From assembly GCA_964404205.1 (NCBI GenBank), contig CAYOJD010000024.1:1-30238 (forward strand): a stretch of DNA of 30,238 nucleotides. The letters run 5' to 3'. Position 1 is the first letter of the stretch. Each line of letters starts with the position of its first letter. The translations under genes and the position numbers were made by a program. The stretch comes from CAZWBR01 sp964404205. Its GTDB lineage: Bacteria; Bacteroidota; Bacteroidia; Bacteroidales; Prolixibacteraceae. The notes beneath the pieces were generated by a model that had not been told where the DNA came from, searched no databases, and saw nothing but the letters and a program-made list of their open reading frames with translations. Of the stretch, positions 6,607 to 13,758 are shown in pieces.

Positions 6607-7835
6607 TAATGTTGTGTATCATCGAAACTTTTCAGCGAATGGCCCATCCGATCGCGTTTGGTGCGCATGTAAAATTCGTTGAACGGATTTGGCGATACCT
6701 CCAGCGGGATGGTTTCAACCACCTTCAGGCCGTAGCCTTCCAAACCAACTCTTTTAACCGGATTATTGGTCATTAGCCTCATTTTGGCTACTCCAAGATT
6801 GCAAAGGATTTGCGCCCCGACACCATAGTCGCGTTCATCGGGGTCGAAACCAAGGTGAACATTGGCATCCACCGTATCGAGCCCCTGCTCCTGCAGCTTG
6901 TATGCTTTTATTTTGTTCATCAGCCCGATACCGCGGCCTTCCTGCTGAATGTAGACAATAACGCCCTTCCCCTCTTTCTCTATCAGCTCCATAGCTTTGT
7001 GCAGCTGTTCGCCACATTCGCAACGCAGCGAACCAAAGATATCGCCGGTAGCACACGATGAGTGGACACGTACCAGTATTGGCTCATCGGCTTCCCAGGT
7101 CCCTTTGATCAGGGCCATGTGTTCTACCTTATTCGATTTTTGCAGGAAAGGTATCAACCTGAAGTTTCCGTGATCGGTAGGCAGTTGCACCTCTTCGCCC
7201 TGTTCGATAAGGCTTTCGTTGTTCATTCGGTAAGCAATCAGATCGGCTATCGAAACCAGTTTTAACTGATTTTTTTGGGCAATTTGATAGAGTTCGGGCA
7301 AACGGGCCATGGTACCGTCAGGATTCATAATTTCGACCAGTACCCCTACCGGTTGCAACCCTGCCAGTCGGGCCAAATCGACAGCTGCCTCGGTATGACC
7401 GGCACGGCGTAACACCCCGCGGCTGCGTGCCCGTAACGGGAAAATATGTCCGGGGCGGCCCAATTCGTGCGGTTGTGTTCCCGGATTGGCCAGTTTTCGA
7501 ATGGTAATGGCGCGATCGCTGGCCGAGATACCGGTAGTGACATCATCGCCTACCGCATCGACTGAAACGGTAAAAGGGGTATCGTGCAGCGAGGTATTTC
7601 GACCAACCATCATTTCCAGTTCCAGCTCTTCGCAGCGTTCTTCGGTTAACGGGACACAGATTAAGCCACGTCCTTCGGTAGCCATAAAATTGACCATCTC
7701 GGGGGTTACCTTTTCGGCAGCAGCCACAAAATCGCCTTCATTTTCGCGATCTTCGTCATCCACCACAATGATAAAACGGCCATTGCGGATATCCTCAATT
7801 GCCTCATCAATGGTGTTTAATTTTATATTATCCAT
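6606..7835 (-). CDS. ribBA: Bifunctional riboflavin enzyme RibBA
   Basis: A 409-residue fusion. Residues 1-~200 are 3,4-dihydroxy-2-butanone-4-phosphate synthase (RibB), with DDEDRENEGDFV (residues 26-37) as the acidic metal and substrate loop and GRPGHIFPLRARSRGVLRRAGHTEA-type segments at ~126-150. Residues ~207-402 are GTP cyclohydrolase II (RibA), with zinc ligands Cys261, Cys272 and Cys274 in CATGDIFGSLRCECG, the QQEGRGIGL motif at 297-305 and DERDYGVGAQIL. The two domains supply both precursors that enter riboflavin synthesis in the cytoplasm. No FMN riboswitch signature is seen in the 118-bp upstream gap, so FMN control from that site is unlikely. The gene lies between the LptF/G gene and the DUF5522 gene. 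Confidence 0.97.
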   Translation of the reverse strand: MDNIKLNTIDEAIEDIRNGRFIIVVDDEDRENEGDFVAAAEKVTPEMVNFMATEGRGLICVPLTEERCEELELEMMVGRNTSLHDTPFTVSVDAVGDDVTTGISASDRAITIRKLANPGTQPHELGRPGHIFPLRARSRGVLRRAGHTEAAVDLARLAGLQPVGVLVEIMNPDGTMARLPELYQIAQKNQLKLVSIADLIAYRMNNESLIEQGEEVQLPTDHGNFRLIPFLQKSNKVEHMALIKGTWEADEPILVRVHSSCATGDIFGSLRCECGEQLHKAMELIEKEGKGVIVYIQQEGRGIGLMNKIKAYKLQEQGLDTVDANVHLGFDPDERDYGVGAQILCNLGVAKMRLMTNNPVKRVGLEGYGLKVVETIPLEVSPNPFNEFYMRTKRDRMGHSLKSFDDTQH

Positions 7836-7953
7836 CTCGGTGATGTTTTATTGAATTGGAAAACAAAATTAAGAAAACTTTTGGGTAGGCATGGCTAATT
7901 TAATTTTTTACCCGAAGACAACGGCACTTCGCAAACTGAGATAATTCAAAAGG

Positions 7954-9462
7954 CTACACGTTAACTTCTGTTTTGCTGTTGTCTTGACGCGTTTCGGAAA
8001 CCTCTTCCTGCTTTATTTTCTTCCAGAAAAGAAGTTTTCTGAAAAACGAGGTATAAACATCGATGTTGAAGACTGCCGAATCGGTTACCGCCTTGTAGGT
8101 AAGAAAAATTCCGGCCGGGATAAAGACAAATGTCGAAAACCATACCCCTTCCCAAAGCGCAGAAACGCTTTCCCGTGCAAATTTCTCGCCGGTTGTCGAT
8201 ATTATCCAGTAGAAGATGAAAAGGATAACCGAAACCACCAACGGCATCCCGAGCCCTCCTTTACGAATGATGGCTCCCAGCGGTGCACCAATGAAAAAGA
8301 AAATCAAACAGGCAATCGAATAGGTATATTTTTTATGCCATTCAATACCAAAACGGTTCACGGACCTCACACTTGAAGTAAGGTTCTCAGCCGACTGCTT
8401 GACCACTTGAGCATTATTTCGTGCCTGTCCAAGCGCACCGGAAATGATGCCCAGGCGCCGCGAAGGATCGGTATGGGTGACGATACTGTCGATATCGACA
8501 TATTTTTTCAGGTGAATATCGGCCCGTCTAATGGTTGAATCTTTCCGTGTCAGAAGGGCGAGATTGGTTGATACGGGTGATGGAAAACTGAGCGAAAGTA
8601 CCTGCTCATCGCGTTGAATGTCTATCTTCTTCGACAACGAATCGACAAAATAGACAATCTGCTCATTCTTTAGCGCTTTGAACTGGTTTCTGAAAAAGCT
8701 TTCATCTTTTCGCTCCAACTCCATTCCCTGAAGCATGGTAAAGATGGTTTGCCGGTCGAACTTATCGGTTCGCGAAGGGTAATTGCTCCGGGTTCGGTTT
8801 TCCTGCTCAACTTCCAGATGCGTTCCTCCCGAATAGAGGTTCAGGATCATATATTTCTTGTCCTTCGAAATCTTCATGGTACCCGAATCGGCCACTGTAA
8901 CCTGCAGGTTTCCCTGATCGTTGCGATGGTCGTAAATCATTATGTCGTAAAGCATTTCGTTGCTTTTCGATTTGTGGCCCACTTTAATGGAGAACCCGTC
9001 AATTTCGTTTGAAAAAACCCCCTCTTTGACCACAATTTCAGGCCTTAGCTGCCTGATGCTCGACATCAGCGCAATCAGCTTTTTGTATGAAACGGGGATA
9101 ACATTGTTGGAAAAGGTAAAAGCACCGATACTGATAACGACGCTCAAAACGATTACCGGCTTCATGATCCGGAATAATGAAATCCCGGCGGCTTTCATGG
9201 CAAGTAATTCATTGTTTTCGCCCAGTTCGCCAAAGGTCATGATGGAAGCCAGCAGCATGGAAAGGGGCAAAGCCATTGGCATCAACATGGCCAGTGCATA
9301 AATCAAAAATTCGATGATAATCCCGGTATCGAGCCCTTTGCCTACCAGTTCGTCGAGATAGACCCACAGGAATTGCATCAGCAATACAAACAAGCTGATA
9401 ATGAGGGTGACAAACAACGGACCGACAAAACTTTTAAGAATATACAGGTGTAACCGTTTCAT
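7954..9462 (-). CDS. LptF/LptG family lipopolysaccharide export permease
   Basis: A 502-residue inner-membrane protein of the YjgP/YjgQ family, the permease part of the ABC complex that extracts LPS from the inner membrane and pushes it along the Lpt bridge. Three hydrophobic segments lie in the N-terminal part (about residues 12-34, 48-76 and 100-118), with the conserved cytoplasmic loop GELGENNELLAMKAAGIS (78-95) that contacts the ATPase. A long hydrophilic periplasmic region follows (~120-385), then three more membrane segments (about 388-408, 415-436 and 450-472) and a charged tail. LptF and LptG cannot be separated by eye; many Bacteroidota carry two such genes and only one is seen here. 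It is downstream of the START-like gene by 66 bp and upstream of ribBA. Confidence 0.93.
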   Translation of the reverse strand: MKRLHLYILKSFVGPLFVTLIISLFVLLMQFLWVYLDELVGKGLDTGIIIEFLIYALAMLMPMALPLSMLLASIMTFGELGENNELLAMKAAGISLFRIMKPVIVLSVVISIGAFTFSNNVIPVSYKKLIALMSSIRQLRPEIVVKEGVFSNEIDGFSIKVGHKSKSNEMLYDIMIYDHRNDQGNLQVTVADSGTMKISKDKKYMILNLYSGGTHLEVEQENRTRSNYPSRTDKFDRQTIFTMLQGMELERKDESFFRNQFKALKNEQIVYFVDSLSKKIDIQRDEQVLSLSFPSPVSTNLALLTRKDSTIRRADIHLKKYVDIDSIVTHTDPSRRLGIISGALGQARNNAQVVKQSAENLTSSVRSVNRFGIEWHKKYTYSIACLIFFFIGAPLGAIIRKGGLGMPLVVSVILFIFYWIISTTGEKFARESVSALWEGVWFSTFVFIPAGIFLTYKAVTDSAVFNIDVYTSFFRKLLFWKKIKQEEVSETRQDNSKTEVNV

Positions 9463-9528
9463 GCATCATTTTTGGGAAACGATTGCAAAACTAAACCTTT
9501 TTTGGGAATTCGCCTCAATTCATTGCAT

Positions 9529-9900
9529 TCACGAACCGGTAACCTGCCTCAAACGAGCAACGGCATTGTCCCACAGATTCGCAATATCATCCTTTTCAGA
9601 TTCTTCGACGGTATCGATAACGACCAAAGCTAAATCGCCGGTGATATCGTCGAGCGTGATTCTGAATTCAAATTCATCTGAAAGGTCATTGTCAATCCAT
9701 TTGAACCGCACATATTCATTGGGACGCAAGGCTACTAATTCGGCATGATAATCGGCTTTATTCCAAACAAAAGTAAACTTTTTACCTTCCACCCTGACAT
9801 GATCGGCAAACCACTCCTCGAGTCCCGAGGCTGAGCTGAGGCGAGCAAAAAGCAGCGAAGGTGAAGTCTTTAAATGATATTCCAATTCAACTTTAACCAT
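9529..9900 (-). CDS. START-like / SRPBCC-fold protein
   Basis: A 123-residue protein starting MVKVELEYHLKTSP. This start is preferred over an ATG 8 codons upstream because family members begin at this beta-strand. The fold signals of an AHSA1/SRPBCC-type domain are visible: an initial beta-strand, a helix containing LFARLSSASGLEEWFADHV (WF at residues 30-31), beta-strands through FTFVWNKADYHAELVAL and YVRFKWID, and a long C-terminal helix (~102-121). Such small START-like proteins are widespread in Bacteroidota and probably bind a hydrophobic ligand or partner; no function is established. It may head the minus-strand run that continues with lptF/G. A promoter candidate lies 52-81 bp upstream. 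Confidence 0.8.
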   Translation of the reverse strand: MVKVELEYHLKTSPSLLFARLSSASGLEEWFADHVRVEGKKFTFVWNKADYHAELVALRPNEYVRFKWIDNDLSDEFEFRITLDDITGDLALVVIDTVEESEKDDIANLWDNAVARLRQVTGS

Positions 9901-9951
9901 TCTTCCAAAATTATTTAGGACCAATTAAGCGTTTATGCCTTGAAGCAGTCG

Positions 9952-9981
9952 CAAAGTAAAATTTATTTTACCGAATACAAA
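9952..9981 (-). promoter_or_regulatory. Promoter candidate for the START-like gene, with an internal palindrome
   Basis: On the minus strand TTTG (9978-9981) is followed after 18 bp by TTACTTTG (9952-9959), close to the Bacteroidota consensus but one base short between TA and TTTG. A near-perfect palindrome, GTAAAAT-TT-ATTTTAC at 9956-9971, overlaps the -7 box and spacer and could be an operator. Confidence 0.35.
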
Positions 9982-10030
9982 GCATTTATTCGAACGGACG
10001 AAATTATTTCTGAAAATTTCATTTTGATTA

Positions 10031-10060
10031 TTGCCCAAAAAGATAAAGGTGCTATATTTG
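10031..10060 (+). promoter_or_regulatory. Promoter of the tRNA gene
   Basis: TTG at 10031-10033 and TATATTTG at 10053-10060 are spaced by 19 bp, an excellent fit to the Bacteroidota promoter pattern. The tRNA begins 34 bp after the -7 box, consistent with a short 5' leader removed by RNase P. Confidence 0.6.
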
Positions 10061-10094
10061 CACGCTCAAAAGCAGAAGTTCTGAAAGACATTTT

Positions 10095-10168
10095 GGCGAG
10101 GTAGCTCAGCTGGTTAGAGCGCATGATTCATAATCATGAGGTCGCGGGATCATGCCCCGCCCTCGCTA
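10095..10168 (+). tRNA. tRNA with anticodon CAT, probably elongator tRNA-Met
   Basis: The cloverleaf folds completely. The acceptor stem is GGCGAGG/CCTCGCT with a G1-U72 wobble. The D arm is GCTC/GAGC, the anticodon stem CATGA/TCATG, the loop TTCATAA with anticodon CAT at 10129-10131, and the T stem GCGGG/CCCGC. Discriminator A is at 10168; the CCA tail is not encoded. It lacks the GGG/CCC anticodon-stem pairs and the unpaired position 1 of initiator tRNA, so it is elongator Met or, less likely, the lysidine-modified Ile2 tRNA. The T loop reads ATCATGC instead of the usual TTCRANY form. Confidence 0.95.
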
Positions 10169-10180
10169 CAGCAACAAAAA

Positions 10181-10212
10181 GGCAATAAATACCATATTTA
10201 TTGCCTTTTTTT
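10181..10212. terminator. Bidirectional intrinsic terminator
   Basis: A perfect 11-bp stem GGCAATAAATA / TATTTATTGCC with a CCA loop is followed by seven Ts on the plus strand and, on the other side, by five As (10176-10180) that give a U-tract on the minus strand. It can end both the tRNA transcript and the PUL transcript whose last gene stops at 10279. Confidence 0.9.
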
Positions 10213-10278
10213 GTTTTCAATCAAAACCAACACCGGTACGTGATAAGCCAATCGTAATCCGGATTTAATCCATTTCCA

Positions 10279-11628
10279 TTATTCCCTGAATCTTATCCAG
10301 TCGATAGCTACCGGCGAGCCGTTCAGTAAAATAACGACATCACGAATCCCGGACTGTTGCCTGTCAACTTTACCTTCAATTATTTCCCATGCCGTCCCTT
10401 TCGGAACCTTAACCTCAGAAATTACCGGTCCTTCGGGACTATCCAATCTGATTTGTACTGTCCCGCCTTCGGGTGACAAGGCACAAATGTCGACTCTGTT
10501 GACTATTTTCTTTTCGAATCCGACAGCATTATATTTAATCCACGAGCCACTTTTCTCCAATACGGTTTTCCATCCTTTAAAATGATCGGTCGAATCGAGG
10601 AAGGTAATCGAAACAGAGTCATCGCTTTTCTGACTGAACCGGTCGATTTGAATTTGCGCTGTTGCCGGCGTTATCCCTACACCACGCGAAGTAGGCAGAA
10701 CTTTCTGAATGGTTCCGTCCGCATTAAAAAACAGGCTGTCAATGCAAATCGACCGGTTTTTATCGAATTGGGGAGAATATTCGTTCTGGTGGTAAAACAG
10801 GTACCACTGATTTTTAAACTCGATAAGAGAATGATGGTTGGTCCAACAGTTCAGAGGCGATTCGTCCATGATAACCCCTGCCATTTTAAAAGGGCCCATC
10901 GGGTTATCGCTGATCGCATATTCAAGCCGTTCAATCTTATGCTCGACATGCGGAAAAGTCAGATAGTAAATGCCGTTTCTTTCGAATACAAAAGCCCCTT
11001 CCTTCAGCCCTTTTTCGGGTAAATGGGCAATAACCAGCGGTTCTGTCTCCAGTTCAACCATATTTTCTTTCAGTTTTGCCACATAGATTTCCTGTTGAGA
11101 CCAGTACAAATAGGCCTGTCCGTCTTTATCGATAAACAGATTGGGATCGATACCCTGAACCTTCTCTATTGGCTCCTTTTGCGGAATATAAGGGCCCTCG
11201 GGCTTATCGGCAACCGCCACTCCAATTGAAAAGAGCTTATGCCCATTTGCATCAGGAAGCTTGTTGTTGGCCGGAAAATAGAAATAGTATTTGCCATTAC
11301 GCTCAACACAATCGGGGGCCCACATGCTGTACGAAGTCGAATCGACCCAATTCACCTTACTTTGCGTGACAATAACTCCGTGATCGGTCCAGTTTACCAG
11401 ATCATCGGATGAAAAGAGATGGTAATCTTCCATACAAAACCAATCTTTTCTAAGGTTTTTTCCCTCTGGTGCCGGAATATCATGCGAAGGAAAAACATAT
11501 ACCCTGCCGTTAAAAATACGGGCTGTAGGGTCGGCACTAAACTGGTTTCGAATAATTGGGTTTTGCCCCGAAAGGGACCCTGAAACCAGAACCAGCAATA
11601 ACACAATCAAAAAAAGAGATCTTCTCAT
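10279..11628 (-). CDS. Secreted GH43 glycosidase with C-terminal CBM6-like domain
   Basis: A 449-residue protein. Residues 1-~21 are a signal peptide (MRRSLFLIVLLLVLVSGSLSG). Residues ~24-320 are a GH43 propeller with general base Asp33 in FSADPTARIF, Asp161 in QGIDPNLFIDKDG and general acid Glu210 in LKEGAFVFE; MWAPDCVERNGKYYFYFP is also typical of the family. Residues ~325-449 form a beta-sandwich resembling CBM6, ending with a DWIRFRE strand. Expected activity is beta-xylosidase or alpha-L-arabinofuranosidase on xylo-oligosaccharides in the periplasm. It is the last gene of the PUL, 49 bp after the GH67 gene and just before the bidirectional terminator. The precise GH43 specificity and the CBM ligand are inferred from context only. 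Confidence 0.9.
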   Translation of the reverse strand: MRRSLFLIVLLLVLVSGSLSGQNPIIRNQFSADPTARIFNGRVYVFPSHDIPAPEGKNLRKDWFCMEDYHLFSSDDLVNWTDHGVIVTQSKVNWVDSTSYSMWAPDCVERNGKYYFYFPANNKLPDANGHKLFSIGVAVADKPEGPYIPQKEPIEKVQGIDPNLFIDKDGQAYLYWSQQEIYVAKLKENMVELETEPLVIAHLPEKGLKEGAFVFERNGIYYLTFPHVEHKIERLEYAISDNPMGPFKMAGVIMDESPLNCWTNHHSLIEFKNQWYLFYHQNEYSPQFDKNRSICIDSLFFNADGTIQKVLPTSRGVGITPATAQIQIDRFSQKSDDSVSITFLDSTDHFKGWKTVLEKSGSWIKYNAVGFEKKIVNRVDICALSPEGGTVQIRLDSPEGPVISEVKVPKGTAWEIIEGKVDRQQSGIRDVVILLNGSPVAIDWIRFRE

Positions 11629-11677
11629 TGGATTAAACTATTTTTTATCAACTAAAATCGAAGCTTACCAACCACTG

Positions 11678-13723
11678 TCATCTTTTTTGCCCCTTCAGGT
11701 GAGACTGAATCAACTCATCGAGATGATTTACCGGGCGCTCAATCTCGTCAGGAATTGGCCTCCGGCTGTACTGTTGAAAATAGAGCAGACAGGCATCTTT
11801 CCACTCCTGGGCATTGCGGCTTTGCAGCCGAAGTTTCTGCTGAACTTCACCAAACCGCTGCTGGTCGACATAGGGTTCGCACTGGTCCCACACGGTTTGA
11901 AACTGCCTGACTTGCTGCAAACCTGCATCGTAACGGAAGCAAAGCTCATTCCACAATGTCTTGCCACTTTTCATTTGATAGTCCCAGGGAAGATGATGGA
12001 ACCAAAGTAAATAAATCTCCGGACAATTCTTCACATCGCTAAATTGCGATTGCAATGGTTCGTGATACTGGCTCACGGCATTGCTCCCGCTTTTTGTGCG
12101 GTCGAAGCCAATGCCCAACGTATCGGCCCGATGATAATAGGGTGGTGTCCAGTCTTTTCTCCAATTTATTGGTTCCCACCATGGTGCAGGGCCGTAATGG
12201 TGTTCGGCAGCAAAAAGATGGTGTAATCCCAACGGCATCATATAGTTTACAATAGCCTCGCGGCTTTCGAGCATCATTTGCTTTACCGGTTTCAGAAAAT
12301 GGGCATTCCACTCGTCGGAAAAATCAGCCGGTGTTGCAAACGTTAGTTTAACCCACTCATCAGCAATCTGCTCGCTGGTCAGACTATGATTCCAGGCCTG
12401 CCGCCCAAAAGCATACCAGTTGGATTGTGCAAAATGGTGGCCGCACCAGTTGGTATCGAGCCCGATGTTGGCCACTCCGGCAATTGCAGTATTTTTCTGA
12501 GGGAACAATGATCCGTCGGTACAGCGGGCTACTGTACTTCCGGCACCTTCCTGATAGGTATCGCTGTGAAGAAACTCTTCCCACATCGGCGAAAGAAAGG
12601 CCAGATGGATGGAGTGGCCCAAATATTCCTGTGTAATTTGTAATTCAGCCATGACAGGTGTTTTTTTCATCGCGCCAAACAGCGGACTAAATGGCTCACG
12701 TGGCTGAAAATCGATAGGCCCATTCTTAACCTGAATCATGACATTGTCGCGAAACTGCCCGTCGAGCGGCATAAATTCGTTGTAGGCCTGCTTGGCCCTG
12801 TCGTGCTCGGTTGGTTCGTAAACAAATGCCCGCCACATCACAATCCCGCCAAAAGGTTTCAGTGCATCAGCCAACATATTGGCCCCGTCGGCATGGTTTC
12901 GACCAAAGTCCTGAGGTCCGGGCTGTCCTTCGCTATTGGCTTTAACCAGAAAGCCTCCAAAATCCGGAATCAGTTGATATATCTCCTCTACCTTGGTTCT
13001 CCACCATTTTATCACGTCAGGGTTTAGCGGGTCGGAAGTCGTTAAGCCGCCAATCAAAGCCGGGGAAGAGAACTTTACTGAAAGATAGGTTCTAATCCCG
13101 TAAGGACGAAGTCGGTCGGCAATCACTTTTACCCTTTTGAGGTACTCTGGTGTCAGCATCAGCGGCGATGCATTTACATTGTTCAATACCGAACCGTTGA
13201 TGCCGACAGAGGCATTGGCCCGGGCATAGGCTTTCCAAAGCTGAAGGTCGGCTTCGGTGACATCGAATGAGTTTTCTTTCCGCCAGAAGATTGATTTTCC
13301 GGCATACCCGCGCTCTATCGTTCCGTCCACGTTGTCCCAGTGATTCAGAATCCTTCTCTCAAATGAAGGATTGCATAGCTCATTCTGCATGGATTGCCCC
13401 GTCTGTTGACGGCGCAACATCTCGTACACACCATACAATATGCCCAGATCGGTATTGGCCTGAATGGCATTCACATTCAACTGAAAACCATCGCCTTTGA
13501 CCGATTTGTCGTTTTTGAGGATAAGTTGCACCGATGCCCCTTCGTTCCCCTGCCAGCCTTGCAACAATTCCTGACGGGCAATGTCGAGCGTTGCCGATTG
13601 TCTCTTGCATATCACCTTTACCCCCGATGTGGAATGCCCTTTCAGCCAAAGACGATGACCATCGTCGGCACGAGTAAAACCCGAAATAACAATCAGAATA
13701 CAACTTAGAATTAAGCCTCTCAT
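11678..13723 (-). CDS. GH67 alpha-glucuronidase
   Basis: GH67 enzymes release 4-O-methyl-glucuronic acid from the non-reducing terminal xylose of short aldouronic acids. The 681-residue length and domain order fit: signal peptide (residues 1-~19), N-terminal beta-sandwich (~20-135), catalytic TIM barrel (~140-460) and C-terminal helical domain. By spacing relative to characterised GH67 enzymes, Glu265 in KANSEGQPGP is the general acid, and Asp338 (GPIDFQ) and Glu366 (ITQEYLG) form the base pair; the 73- and 28-residue intervals match Cellvibrio GlcA67A. A non-lipoprotein signal peptide suggests a periplasmic enzyme that processes imported oligosaccharides. It sits between the GH2 (35 bp) and GH43-CBM6 (49 bp) genes. 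Its presence is the best marker that the locus targets glucuronoxylan. Confidence 0.96.
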   Translation of the reverse strand: MRGLILSCILIVISGFTRADDGHRLWLKGHSTSGVKVICKRQSATLDIARQELLQGWQGNEGASVQLILKNDKSVKGDGFQLNVNAIQANTDLGILYGVYEMLRRQQTGQSMQNELCNPSFERRILNHWDNVDGTIERGYAGKSIFWRKENSFDVTEADLQLWKAYARANASVGINGSVLNNVNASPLMLTPEYLKRVKVIADRLRPYGIRTYLSVKFSSPALIGGLTTSDPLNPDVIKWWRTKVEEIYQLIPDFGGFLVKANSEGQPGPQDFGRNHADGANMLADALKPFGGIVMWRAFVYEPTEHDRAKQAYNEFMPLDGQFRDNVMIQVKNGPIDFQPREPFSPLFGAMKKTPVMAELQITQEYLGHSIHLAFLSPMWEEFLHSDTYQEGAGSTVARCTDGSLFPQKNTAIAGVANIGLDTNWCGHHFAQSNWYAFGRQAWNHSLTSEQIADEWVKLTFATPADFSDEWNAHFLKPVKQMMLESREAIVNYMMPLGLHHLFAAEHHYGPAPWWEPINWRKDWTPPYYHRADTLGIGFDRTKSGSNAVSQYHEPLQSQFSDVKNCPEIYLLWFHHLPWDYQMKSGKTLWNELCFRYDAGLQQVRQFQTVWDQCEPYVDQQRFGEVQQKLRLQSRNAQEWKDACLLYFQQYSRRPIPDEIERPVNHLDELIQSHLKGQKR

Positions 13724-13758
13724 ATCTTCAGTATTATACCATTCAACAAATGTCGTTT

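Noticed and set aside
7836..7953. FMN riboswitch in front of ribBA
   Set aside because: The conserved RFN element segments are absent from the 118-bp gap.
9901..9924. Upstream in-frame start for the START-like protein
   Set aside because: Eight added residues (MVLNNFGR) do not fit the first beta-strand of the family; possible but less likely.
10095..10168. Initiator tRNA-fMet
   Set aside because: Position 1-72 is paired (G-U) and the anticodon stem lacks the three G-C pairs of initiators.
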